Source of the DNA: Nyssa sinensis
Lineage: Eukaryota; Streptophyta; Magnoliopsida; Cornales; Nyssaceae
Length of the DNA stretch: 64,000 bases
Direction: 5' to 3'
Assembly (NCBI GenBank): GCA_008638375.1
Contig: CM018031.1
Span: 13,260,062 to 13,324,061, forward strand
The notes under the pieces were generated by a model that saw nothing but the letters and a program-made list of their open reading frames with translations, had not been told where the DNA came from and ran no database searches. Position 1 is the stretch's first letter; each line of letters starts with the position of its first letter. Shown piece after piece: positions 50,729 through 62,749 of this stretch. Position numbers and translations under genes: made by a program.

Positions 50729-50767
50729 TTTGGCACCCCAAAATGCAACTCTCCCTTGGAGTTGCTC
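50729..50767 (-). repeat. Right terminal inverted repeat of Harbinger
   Basis: The reverse complement starts GAGCAACTCCAAGGGAGAGT and continues TGCATTTTGGGGTGCCAAA. It is followed directly by the TTA target-site copy. Confidence 0.9.
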
Positions 50768-51250
50768 TTAATAATCAGAAAAGTCTGCTCATTCTATCGG
50801 CAACGCGTCAACCTATTAAATTTTTTTTTCTTTCGAAAAAGAACATTGTAGACCTCGGTTCGTCACGCCCAATGATCACTCCGAATCATAGCGAGTGATA
50901 AAAGGCAGAAGGCAATTCGTATCTATATACGCTTCTAGAATTCGGTATTTTGTATATCCATATATACGCGTACGTATATATATATATATATTATATATAT
51001 GCGTGTGCTTTACAGAGAGAGACAGATTCGTTAAGGTTAGACTGTAGTGGCCTTAACTGTATTTATAAATTAAAATTTGATTTTGCAGATTATTGATGGC
51101 GTTGGAAGCGAAGTCTCCAGGCTGGACAACCGCTTCATTTTAGGAATTTTCATTTTTCTCACTTTGCCGACTTTTCTCATTCACTTCAGTCGCGTGAAAA
51201 AGATCGATCTATTGGCTGTCTACTCATTGGGAGAGGGAGAGGGAGAGGGG
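50768..51250 (+). promoter_or_regulatory. PLC upstream region and 5' leader
   Basis: This 483-bp interval between the Harbinger end and the PLC start codon holds a (TA)n run at about 50978-51000 and a possible splice acceptor (ttttgcag, 51081-51088). It also holds a 15-codon upstream ORF that starts at 51096 (ATGGCGTTGGAAGCG) and ends in TAG. The main frame is open further upstream to an ATG at 51077, but homologues start at MGSY (51251). Confidence 0.55.
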
Positions 51251-54200
51251 ATGGGGAGTTACAGGATATGTGTGTGCTTCACAAGAAAATTCAGGATCAC
51301 GGAGGCGGAACCACTGCCGGACGTGAAGGAGGCGTTCAAGAAATATTCTGAGGGTGGGGCCCACATGTCGGCCGAGCAGCTCCGGCGGTTCTTGGTGGAG
51401 ATTCAGGGAGAATCAGGAGCTACGATCGCCGATGCCGAGCGCATTGTGGAGCAGGTTCTGCAAAAACGGCACCATATTGCTAAATTTACCAGGCACGCGC
51501 TCACTCTCGACGATTTCCACCACTATCTCTTCTCTGCCGATTTCAATCCTCCAATCGGATCGCAGGTATTTATACACCTACGTGTATCAGCACTAATGAC
51601 TTTTTGTAAAAAGAACTGAAAATTTTGGAACTCCCTGTTATTTTCAGTTGAATCAGCAATTGCGTTATTTTGACTTTTTTGTTCTTACTATTTCTATTAT
51701 ATCATCAATAAAAAGTAGAGTTGTTGCTTAAATTAAACGAAACTGTGGGGAATATACAGAGGAGACCGTACGATTTTAAATTTTCTCCAAAAGTGGAAAG
51801 AATTGGAACTATAGCAGTTAAAGAAACAGATTGAGAATGAATATTTTTCATAGATGCGGAGCAAGTTGAACGCATTGAGGTTAACTGTGAATAATTTTTT
51901 TATTTTTATTTTCAGGTTCACCATGATATGAGTGCTCCATTATCCCATTATTTCATATACACCGGGCACAATTCTTATTTGACTGGAAACCAGCTTAGCA
52001 GTGATTGCAGTGATGTCCCAATCATAAAGGCACTGAAAAGAGGTGTAAGAGTGATAGAGCTTGATATATGGCCGAATTCCACAAAAGATGATGTACATGT
52101 TCTACATGGAAGGTATGAAAATTCCTTAAAAATATTATGATTTCTATTGTCTATTCTTTCTTGCTTAGTGTAATTACTTGGGAGGTGAATGAAAAGAACT
52201 AAGAGAAATTAATGCTTAACCATTTAATCGCATATGTTCACATAATCACTTAATCCTGCGACAAAAAATATGGCGTTAGGGTTGTTACACAAAACAGGTA
52301 GCATATTCCACTGGGTACGTACACTGTAAACACTTATTTCAAATGAATAAAACTTGTCTGTCCATAAATAATCAATAGTCTGGTTAGTAATGTGGTTACA
52401 TTGTTCATTGTGTTAGAAGTATAATAGTTCCACTTATTGTGTAATGCTAGTAGGATTAGGGTTTCATAGTTTATTTCCTTTATTAACATTTTTTATGTAC
52501 AACCTCGTGACATTTGTTTCCTTTATTAATACTTTCTATGTACAACATCATAACCCTTCTATATAAGGAGCTCTCTTGTTTAGTTTCAGTATAAGTCAAT
52601 TTAATACAATATAGTCTTTTGGGTTTTGTCCTTCTCCCTCTTTTCTCTTTCTTTTCTATTTTTGTCTCTTTTATGTTATTTCACCAAATCTAACAGTCTC
52701 ATATGTACCAACTACAAATTCAAGGTATTTCCACTTACGGTGTCAGGTGTCCATCTTTGTTGGAGGCTGGGAAAGGTCTTGCTTCTTGTGTCCCATGGAA
52801 AGCATCATTGCTAGACCTTGAATTGCACCTCTTCAAGATCCTATTAGATAAGTTACTGATGGGTGCTAGGTTATACATTCTTTTTTTTTTTTAAATGCTG
52901 TGGATGCACTTTAAGGAGTATGAGAGAATGAAGCATTGGGTGGGTGGGTGGGGGGGGGGGGGGGGGCTGCTTTTAAGGGGTCATGTTGGTTTAATCTTAC
53001 ATGATGATTTTGGATGTTAGATTCTTTTACCAAGGGGATGCAATTTGAGGGGATTTAGGCACACGCCGTCTTGAATTGAAGGATGAAAAAAGAAGGAGAA
53101 GTCATAGTTATAAAGGCCATTACCACATTCCTAGTATTAGTCAGTGCAAGGTGCTCGGAGGAGTAGATTAGGTATAGATTCAACTTATGACATTATTTGC
53201 ATAAAATGGCTACCTCATACTTGAACTGAGTTCTCACACTTGACAGCTCAAACTTTAACCATTTTAACAAATGTTGGAATCTTAAAGGATGTAAAAAGAA
53301 GGAACATAGTCAAAATACGTCTGGGAGTTTGTTGCTTCGATTTCATTGTACGTGTTGAAGTTTGTAGCTCCTATTTCTTGTATTGTCAGAGATTATTGAT
53401 TTTTCTACTATTTTGATCCCCTCACTCTTGTGGAATCCTAGATTGGTGAATTCAAAACTTGATTTCCATGCTAAACAAGGTGCTTCCACTTCAGAGGGGG
53501 TTCCTAGGTCATTAGGTTGTGTATATGTCTCTTCCATAAGTGTGGTCAGCTTAGGTGTTTTCCATTTTTATTAATGTATTTTTTTGGTTCTTCTAATTTC
53601 ATAGTTCTCTACTCCTCAAAGTGAATTTCATTTTCCATGATGGAATAAACTAGCATATTCATTTGAGTTGATAGTAATATTGGGTCTAATATAGAAGTTT
53701 CTTTATAAAAGTGGGACTTTTTTCCTTGTGGATGGTTGAGGCTTTTGGTTGGTTCCTATTTTACTTGGAACATAGATCGTTATGGTATTTGGAATGAGAA
53801 TGAAAACGGGAACACAATGCACTATATACTTTAAATGTGGCATGTTAGAGGGTAGGCTTGTTTAGATGACATAGGTGGAATACTATATTGGTAGGTTTAA
53901 TTGTAAGAGTTTTTTCTTCTTTTTACCCAAAAATAAGTAACGAGAATTAATATTATTGTAGCTTACAGATTGTCCATATAGTTATGGAAAATATTATATT
54001 GTAATGAAACTTGTAAAAAAATATTGAATTAAGCTATATCTATTTATGTTGATCTCTTGATTTTCTTTGGTCATTTCATATTGTTTATTTCTTAGAAGGA
54101 TTAAAGAAAGAGAAATTTCAAACGTAAATGTTCCTTGTTTTAAAATGCCCATACCAAAACAGGGATCATTTGGCTATTAACTTTTTCCCTAATATGATCG

Positions 54201-57200
54201 ATTATTTTCATGTTATGCCCCAAATTTATTTTTGTTCTTATATGCATGATAAGCCCAAGTAAGGGGATTGCAACTAGATATATATTTCTTACCAACTAAG
54301 AAAATGAATCTTAAGATCTGGCTTGCGTGCATTTAGAGCATGTGTTGCTTTTGGCATTTAAAGTTCCTAATCCCAGTGAAACTTCTAGATAAATTATATA
54401 AGCTAATTAATGAATTAGCTGCGGTAGACAAAGACACTATGCAAAACATTGATGAAAGGAAATGATTGAAAAACAACGTAGTTTTAATTGTTTTAATGAG
54501 TTACACTACTTAGTACTTACTGAAGTCTGAGCAGGTTCCGTTCAACACCCCCCCGCCCCCCTTGTTTTTGGATTGTGCTAAAATTGTGATTCCATGAATA
54601 TAGGACCCTGACAACTCCTGTGGAACTCATAAAATGTTTAAAATCCATCAAAGAGCATGCCTTTTCTACCTCTCCATACCCTGTTGTAATAACTTTAGAA
54701 GACCACCTTACGCAAGATCTTCAGGCTAAAGTAGCTCAGGTGATCTTTCTTTTTCTTTCATGAATTTTAGTAACCTTTCTTGATTTGAATCACATTTTTA
54801 TACTTGCACATGTTTTATTTGTAGATGGTCACTCAAACATTTGGAGAAATGTTGTTTTACCCGGAAGCAGAATGTTTAAAAGAATTCCCTTCGCCGGAAG
54901 ATTTGAAGTATCGTGTTATTCTTTCAACCAAACCTCCAAAAGAGTATCTTGAAGCTAAAAGTTTCAAAGGAAATAACTCACAGAAGGGAAAGGATTCTGA
55001 TGAAGATGAATGGGGCAAGGAGCCATCAGACCTTACAGCTTATCGAGAAAGTGATGATAAGGTGAGCTGGAAACAGAAATTTGTTGTCTTAGCTTGCTTT
55101 TTTTTTTTTTTTTTTTGGATAAGTAGGCCTTAGCTTGCTTATTGAAACTTTGCCGTAATGGATTTCAGAGTGATAGCGATAACAATCAAGATGATGAAGA
55201 TAATGATGACTCTGTTAGAATTTCACATCCAGCAGAGGCACCTGCATACAGGCGTCTAATTGCTGTTCATGCTGGAAAACCAAAAGGTGGATTGAAGGAG
55301 GTGCTAAAGGTCGAAATTGATAAAGTTAGACGCCTCAGTTTGAGTGAACAAGCACTTGAAAAGGCTGCTGAATCTCATGGAACGGATGTAGTGAGGTAAA
55401 ATATTAATCACCCTATAGATCGTAAGATTCCTGGAATTATGTTCTTACTTTTTTTTTATCAGTGGATATATGTTCTTACTTGTTGACATGGTTGACATCT
55501 TATCCTTTTTTTTATTTGTTTAAAGTTTTGACTGAATTCTGATGTTTTTATCTCTAAATCTAGGTTCACCCAGAAGAATTTTCTGCGGGTGTACCCTAAA
55601 GGTACTCGCTTTAACTCCTCCAATTACAAGCCATTAATTGGTTGGATGCATGGAGCTCAAATGGTTGCATTTAATATGCAGGTTTGATTCTTTTTTCTTA
55701 TTACAATTTCCCAACGTGAAAAATGTTAATCTTCTGCACAGCAAAATTATTTCTTTTTTCAGCTTAAAATTTCTAATATCTGTGCTTCTAAAATTTTACC
55801 CCTCACTTCATTGTATGCCAAAACTATGCAACATTTTCTATGAGAAGTTTTCAATTACTTGGGCCTGTTTTTGATTAATCACATAAGCATTTACACGGAG
55901 CTAAACTGTGCAGTCTTCTGAGAAGATTTTCATTTTCTTCAAAATAAGTTGCCTTGGACTTCCAATATTCTGATGTCTGTGAGTCATTGAGTGCACTAAG
56001 TATAAGATCTATTTCTCATTTTCTTCAAAACTAGATGCTCTGTTTGGTTGTTGAAAGTTGACACTGCTCTATACTACTGAATGGAACAGAAAGGGGAATA
56101 AAATCTATGCTGAATGTACGTCTACTTTTCAGAGGGCATTGCTCTACTGTTAAGTCTCTCTAATCTTCTCTATCATCTGTTAGTTTCAAGTTATAGAGGT
56201 TGGTCAATCCACTCCTAGAGGTGAATTTAGTACACTTCCAATTATGGTGTGAATTGGGTCATGACTGCATACAATAGGTAGGGGAGGGGCATAAATAATT
56301 TTTTTTTACTAGTACCATAAAATCTATCTTTTTTTTTGTTTTTTTTTCAAATATAGGATTGTCAATTGTCATGGCACACATGAAAAATGAATTTTCAAAG
56401 GCTGTGGATTTCTTTTAAATATCAAGCTCTCGACCATTGCATAAGGGTGTCTTCGGAAGGAGTCTAAAGATTGTTTGACTTGTATGTTTTTTTTTCTTTG
56501 TAACTTGAAGTGCTCTTTTATGAAAACATTCATGCAATTTTTCATTAATAGGAAGAATTATTTTTCTTGTTATTACTGAATTCTCTTTTGAAACTGGGAG
56601 AAAATATAATTCTTCAAAGGCTGACAACATTAGTAAAGTAGAAACATAGGTTATATACTCAGTAGAATAGAGCATTACTCTATTGCTATCCAATTATTTG
56701 TTCTGTTTTAAAAGTAAGTTCTTATACTGCAAGAATTTTAGATTTTTAGTTTAGAATAAATGACTTTTCATTTTTTTTTTCTAGTTCAAATGCCAACTAG
56801 TCACTGTTTCAACTATCAATTTCAGGGATATGGTAGATCACTCTGGTTGATGCACGGGATGTTTAGATCCAATGGGGGGTGTGGTTATGTGAAAAAGCCT
56901 GATTTTTTGATGAACGTGGGACCAGATAATCACGTGTTTGATCCTAAAGAAAATTTGCCAGTGAAGAAAACATTAAAGGTGAGTACACACCACTAAAGAA
57001 AATTTTACTCACTTTCTTCACTAAATCCGTCTTCTTACATGCTCTTTATGGTGACAGGTGAAAGTATATATGGGAGATGGATGGCATTTGGATTTTAAAC
57101 AAACTCACTTTGATTTGTATTCCCCCCCTGATTTCTACACTAGGGTAAGTTAGTCTGCAATTCTGTCCTGCTCAAATTACAACTTTTACTCTTAATGTGT

Positions 57201-58077
57201 AACATTCGTTGAAACAAGAACTTAGGCCATATTGCATTCATATATGGGGACAGGAGCCGCTATTGAACTAGTCCACCTTTTAAGAAAAGTCCCATGTATT
57301 AACTTGATAGAGTGTTCAAACTTACAATTTTACAGATTATTCATGAGGAAATTTCGGTATGTGATTCCAGAAGAATGCCAAAGATGCATGTATACAAGAC
57401 ATCCAATTTGCCTTTAGTTTAACTAAAAAATTCCCATTCAGTGATTTTTCTCTTCTATTATTGCTAGACAAATAAGCAACTTTTTTGTTGGAAATGGATA
57501 TTAATGCTCAGCAAAGTGTTGATTGCTACCAACGGAAACTATTCTTATAAGTTGCTCCATTTGTTTAGCCACTGATAAACTTTTAATTTTGTTATCGTTA
57601 TTTTTTTTACATGTTGACATTTATATATGATATTTTTGTTGGGAACTGTCACAACTTTTTTTTTAAGAAAATGGTGCGAATTTAATTGGGGGATTTAATA
57701 ACCGAAAGCCAACACTTTAATTATCAATGATTAAGATAATCCGAGTCTTGGTTGCATTTATTTACTGGTCAATCTGTGGGCAGGTCGGCATAGCTGGAGT
57801 GCCTGCTGACGTGACAATGAAGAAAACAAGGAAAAAAGAGGACAATTGGACGCCTGTTTGGGATGAAGAATTTTTGTTTCCCCTGACTGTTCCTGAATTG
57901 GCTTTGCTTCGAATTGAAGTACATGAGTACGACATGTCTGAAAAGGATGATTTTGCTGGCCAATCTTGTTTTCCTGTTTCTGAATTGAGGGAAGGGATCC
58001 GCGCAGTCCCTCTTTTTGATCGCAAAGGAGAGAAGTTCAACTCAGTGAGGCTTCTCATGCGCTTTGAGTTTGTCTGA
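51251..58077 (+). CDS. PLC: Phosphoinositide-specific phospholipase C
   Basis: Nine exons: 51251-51565, 51916-52112, 54604-54739, 54825-55061, 55169-55395, 55564-55681, 56826-56978, 57058-57144 and 57784-58077. They sum to 1764 nt (587 residues), the normal plant length, with all phases consistent and no stop. Domains: EF-hand-like N-terminus (about 1-105), X domain (about 106-250), an acidic linker ([21 protein letters not shown]), Y domain (about 330-430, including [16 protein letters not shown] and [20 protein letters not shown]) and C2 domain (about 455-587). Active-site residues match animal PLC-delta: His123-Asn124 ([16 protein letters not shown]), Glu153 and Asp155 (VIELDIWP), His169 (HGR) and Glu203 (VITLEDHL). 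It cleaves PIP/PIP2 with calcium at the plasma membrane. The start MGSY is chosen by homology. Closest relatives are Arabidopsis PLC4/PLC5. Confidence 0.96.
52411..52695 (+). mobile_element. Solo LTR, copia-like, in PLC intron 2
   Basis: A 285-bp segment begins TGTTAGAAG and ends ATCTAACA, forming the short inverted TGTTAGA/TCTAACA ends of an LTR. A TATA-like tatataagga lies about two thirds along it. No internal coding sequence adjoins it, and I could not find a convincing 5-bp target duplication. Confidence 0.55.
52937..52966 (+). repeat. G-rich tract with a 17-base G run
   Basis: Three GGGT units precede 17 consecutive G (52950-52966) in PLC intron 2. It could form a G-quadruplex. Confidence 0.8.
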
Positions 58078-60260
58078 ACTTGTTTTTGCCTGCATTTTCA
58101 TGCATTTGTTTTGGCTGAACCTCGCGATTTCATTTTCATGCTAATGCTGTGGATAAGGTTTTTTTTTTTTCCACTTGTAGAGCTGTTTTCATCTGTTGCA
58201 ATAGATTTGTGTGTTTACGTTTTGTACTTGAGTTAACTTCATGTATACTTTCTTTTTAAATGTGGTCCCACATATATCATATAGGATTCTGCTTTCTATC
58301 CCCTTAGTTGTGAGGTCATGTTTAATACGCAAGAAATAAAATAGTCATTTTATGAGATAGACATTATTAATCATATCAAATAAGAATAAAGAATATAAAA
58401 ATTCTTGAAATATTCCATTCCTACCGTACCAAACATGATATAAGTTCATGAGTGTCAAGTCCAGTATTTTGATTGTTTTCGAAGAATCAGTGGTCATCAA
58501 TTAAGTTGATTTTTGACTTACATGGAGAGCTTTTTTGTAAATCGTCAATTAATCTAAAAATTTAGTCAATAAAAATTAGGTCAAACAATTTATATTAAGT
58601 TGTTTTAATAGCTTGTATGTGCAACTCCACATTAACGGAACAAAGTGACGGAATGTCTTGTCGGTGGAGAGCAAAGTAAAGAGTATATTAAGAGATGAAG
58701 ATGTACGAGCACATTGAGTCACATAACCAGAGTTTACATATTATATTAGATCACTAATTACTCTAAAAGTTAAGTTGGTGGAAGATTGAGCAAATAACTT
58801 CAAAATTAAGAGAGACCCATTAAGGCACGACAGTGAAAATGATCAAACTAGGTTTTACACATTACTGTTTCAGGCACGAATTTAGGTTTCATTTCGAATG
58901 ATACACTTTGAACATGTCTATTTATATGGCCTGGCTTTTGCTTTTCATTTTCATTTTCATTTGTTTTTTGTTTTTTTTTTGTTTTTATAAAAACCATGAA
59001 AATATTGAAAATACATGTATTTTTAGGTCCTTCTTTTTATTTTATAATGAATTATAACTTTTAAAAATATGAAAAAAATACTTTTAATAATTTCATATTC
59101 GGAAACAATTTTTGAAATTATCTTGCCAAACATGTTTTCTGTTAGTGTTATCAATTTTCTAGTTTTAAAAACAGAAACAATTTTTGAAAACAAAATGGTT
59201 AAACCTTCAAATAAAACTTCAATAGTTCAATATCACAAATAATACCTTCAAAGAAAAATGTTAATGAAGTAGATGAAAAGATGGAGAACCAAAATCTTGT
59301 AAGTTACCTTTATTCATTTGGTCTAGAATATTCAAAAAACAACAAATATATCACTTATAAATATTGAAAAAACAGAGAAAAAAAAGAATATTAACTAAAA
59401 TGATATGATATATTTGAGAAGTAAAATGTTATACATAACAGATTTTTTTAAACTAATTTTTTTATTTTAATTTATAAATAAGTAATTTCACATATATTTA
59501 TTATAATAAACTCGTTATTTTTTATCTGACATTGAAAAAAATTAGTTATTTATATCATGAGTCATTGGAGAATGTATAGATGATGAAAATAGCTTTCTAT
59601 TTATGAGAATGTTTGATGAAGAAGAGTAAAAATAAATATGTTGAAGACCAATGTCCTGTCAAGACTGATGTCCTAAATTTTCAATTCTCGTGCAATTGAT
59701 TGTTTCGATACTCTCTTTGCATCCTTATATTAAAAAAATGGTAAATTATACTTAATTTTTTTTATAATTTTTAATAATTATATTATTTTTTTAAGATATT
59801 TTTAAAATTATACTAATTTTTTTTATTTTACCCGACAAACTAAAAATACTTGTCTAATCATTTTTTTAAATGACAAAACTATAATTTTCTTTTTTTTTTT
59901 TGAAAAATACGTTTCATTTTTTTTCTATTTTTTTATTTTCAAATAAATATGAATTAAAATCTTAAATTTATTTTTATATAAAATAAAAAATTCTTTTAAA
60001 AATTAGTCAAAATTAAAAAAATACAAGAAAATAAATAAAAGAACAACTTTTTTTATTTAAAATAAAATTTGATTGAAGGGTATTTATAATTTATCTGTAA
60101 AAATAAAAAAATTAATATAATTTTAAAATTTTTATCAAAAATACTATAATTCTTAAAAATTTACCAGGGTAAAAAAAAATATCATATCTTTCAAAGTGAT
60201 ATATTTGTTACAACAAGTGATAATGTATTCTTTCATGATACTCTATTATAAATATTATGT

Positions 60261-60301
<41 letters not shown>

Positions 60302-60815
60302 ATATCACATGATGGAGTATCATTAAAATAGCAATTGTAATGTGGCTGTTCCAGATTCGAGAATTTTCTCACAGTTCCTTCCTTCCACTCTGCAATGTGT
60401 CCGTCCCCACGGTTACTTCCTTTGCCCCCTCTGCTTTTCACTTTGTTAAAGTTTCATATAGTACCAACTCAAGCAATCTCTTCTTCTCTCTCTTCTTTTT
60501 CCAGGATTAATCAGTTTCTTCTTGGATTAAGACGGGAAATGTGGACATTCGTACGGCTTCTTCATAAACTGAGAACATATTCTCACTTTGCTGAGACGCA
60601 ATTCCCAAGAAACTTGCTGCCTCTGTCCTACTCCTACCCTACCATCTTCATTCCTCCGCTATCCATTACAAGCAATCTTTTTCAATCTTCATTCCATTTC
60701 TTTATTATTTACTTACACAGACTTATAGTATATATAAAGAAGAACAGAAAGAATAATTAACGACATCGATCCACCAGCATCTCTTTCTCTCTCTAGCTTC
60801 CACTTTCTGAAACAG
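58078..60815. other. Intergenic region between the tandem PLC genes
   Basis: It contains the 3' end of the first PLC gene (possible polyadenylation signal aataaa near 58336), AT-rich sequence with a foldback at about 59740-60172, and a long (TA)n run at about 60265-60296. The TC-rich leader of the second PLC gene begins near 60390; ORF 60395-60760 there is low-complexity and not called. Confidence 0.5.
59740..60172. repeat. Possible foldback MITE
   Basis: The left part starts ggtaaattatactt and the right part, in reverse complement, starts ggtaaatttttaagaattat. Both continue with similar AT-rich sequence including ttttaaaattata(c/t)taat. The interior is shorter than the arms would suggest for a longer element. 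Low-complexity composition makes this uncertain. Confidence 0.4.
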
Positions 60816-62749
60816 ATGTCCAAGCAAGACTTCAAGGTGTGCTGCTGTTTCAGGCGAATATTCAGGCTGAGGGTGGCTGAACCTCCGGATGATATTAGAC
60901 GACTGTTTGAACAGTACTCAGAGAATGGTACCATGTCTATTGATCAACTGCACAGGTTCTTGATAGATTTTCAAGAGGAGAAAAATGCAACAAAAGAGCA
61001 TGCGCAGGCCATTTTTCACAGTCTCAGGCATCTCAATATATTCCAACGCAGGGGCCTCCATCTCGAAGCCTTCTTTCGATATCTCCTTGGGGACCTTAAT
61101 TTTCCTCTCTCTCCATCTCCTGTGGTAATCTTTATTTCTCTTCATTATATTTTCAATTTGTGATTGTATATATTTATGTTTCAAATCTGTTTCTGCTCTT
61201 ATATAAAGAATTGAAACATACAATCAATTGGTGTTTCTAATTTATGCGACGTGAAAAAATAGTTATTTTCTCTTAAATATTGCGGATTCTAATATCCAAT
61301 TTTTTTTTTTTTTGTTTGCTGGTGTCATTTTTGAATTGTTTATGTATAATGGTCGTGCCCAAATATCAACATTGAATTGTTGCATGATTTTTTTTTATAT
61401 TAATGTATACATCTGGATGTGTATTACTTGCTTTTGTATCTATTGGATTAAGCTTGTACACAAAGTGAAGAGGTCCGGTTTCACAGGGTGGTATCAGGCT
61501 TAGATTTGACCATTATGCGAGAACCATGTGGGTTTTCAAATGAATACTCTGTTGAATGGTTATCATAAATTCACTTAGATTCTTAATGACTCGATGCGAC
61601 TCGAAAAAGGATCCAGGGCTGAAGTTCCGGAAAGATTTTTTGATCATTTTTTTTTACCCGTTTCGTCTCTTATATTGTAACCTGTTAGAATATTATTTTT
61701 AGGTTTGAACAGAGCCCGTCATTGGAAGAAAATGAGCCAAACTTTTAAAAACTTGATTTTTACCCCTATTTTCTCTAGATATTTTGTCACACTCCCCCCC
61801 CCCCCCCCCCCCCAAAAAAAAAAAAAATCACAAAACACCCTTAAAATTCTATTTTTTTTGGTATTCCCCACCTGCAAGTCCATGGTCCAGATCTGCCACT
61901 GCTCCAGTGGTTCTTCCTTTTCTATGTAGCATTTTGGGAGTGCTTAATTTTTTAGATTTCAGTGATCCAAGATTGATTTGTCATTTAAACTGACCCTAAA
62001 CTGACTCCTTGGACCTAGGAAATTCATCCTCCAATCAAATGGCATTAACTTTGTTGATGGAGTTTCTTTACCATACTGCTATGATTTTTGTTAATCTTTT
62101 GCTTCTTTATATGTTTTTTCAATGTTTTTATTTATTTCTGCACCGATGGTTTCTTTCACTTCCTCTCTTATTGTTTTGCAAGATTATTTTTGCACTAAAA
62201 TTTAACAATCCTTCAAGTGGAAAAGAAATGGAATAAATACGAGGAATTGAATTCAAATTCATTAACAGCTGCCTTCTTTGGTGAAATTTTAGGTAGGACT
62301 CAAATATCTTTTAGATTGCATTTGTAAATAACTCGTGCTTGAGGTCTTCCTTGGGCATTAAAGGTTTTACCCTCATGTTGATTGTTCATCGAGGATCTTC
62401 TTTGTTCAGTTGTATTACCACTTTGCAAAAGGTTATTTGCAAATAAACTATACATCTTTGCAATTAATCAAACCATCCCATCAACAAATTTGATATTATA
62501 GTAAACTTCATTTTCTTTATATTAATTCTGTGAAAAATGTTTTTGGATCCAGGTGCATCATGACATGAATGCTCCATTGGCTCATTATTTCTTATACACA
62601 GGCCACAACTCTTACTTAACTGGGAATCAACTCAGCAGTGACTGCGGTGTTGACCCTATCATTAAGGCACTAAAGAGAGCTGTAAGAGTAATTGAATTGG
62701 ATTTGTGGCCAAATTCTACTAGAGACAATGTGGATGTTCGTCATGGAGG
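60816..62749 (+). CDS. PLC: Second phosphoinositide-specific phospholipase C, 5' part
   Basis: Exons 60816-61124 and 62553-62749 are inside the window; the gene runs past the right edge. Exon 1 encodes an EF-hand-like N-terminus of 103 residues ([20 protein letters not shown]). Exon 2 starts the X domain with [20 protein letters not shown], catalytic His121-Asn122, Glu151 and Asp153 (VIELDLWP) and His167. Exon 2 is 197 nt, the same length and phase as in the upstream PLC gene. After His167 the sequence is HGG rather than HGR. The third exon is expected beyond 64000, since intron 2 of the first copy is 2.5 kb. The two genes are tandem duplicates about 2.7 kb apart in the same orientation, but their N-termini have diverged clearly. 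Confidence 0.93.
61794..61826 (+). repeat. C20 run followed by an A run
   Basis: Twenty consecutive C (61794-61813) are followed directly by 13 A in intron 1 of the second PLC gene. Lengths of such runs are unreliable in assemblies. Confidence 0.8.

Larger units (their letters stand above)
44890..50767. mobile_element. PIF/Harbinger DNA transposon, near-complete
   Basis: TTA target duplications (44887-44889 and 50768-50770) flank imperfect terminal inverted repeats of about 38 bp. Both start GAGCAACTCCAA and continue GGAGAGTTGCAT. The 5878-bp element carries the two genes expected of plant PIF/Harbinger transposons in convergent orientation: a Myb/SANT-like DNA-binding ORF1 on the plus strand (47374-48427) and a DDE transposase on the minus strand (49987-48707). 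The transposase has three stop codons, so the copy is probably not autonomous. A ten-copy 170-bp array fills the ORF1 leader, a 31-bp minisatellite separates the gene ends, and a heptamer block fills the right subterminal region. The right end lies 483 bp before the PLC start codon. Confidence 0.93.

Noticed and set aside
51077..51250. N-terminal 58-residue extension of the first PLC
   Set aside because: The frame is open, but plant PLCs start at or near MGSY and the extension resembles nothing in the family; it more likely belongs to the leader.
60395..60760. 121-codon ORF upstream of the second PLC
   Set aside because: It is TC-rich leader sequence with a Ser/Pro/Leu-rich translation and no conserved motif.
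61479..61500. tRNA-Met primer-binding-like motif gggtggtatcaggctta
   Set aside because: No flanking LTR pair or polypurine tract could be found, so a retroelement call is unsupported.
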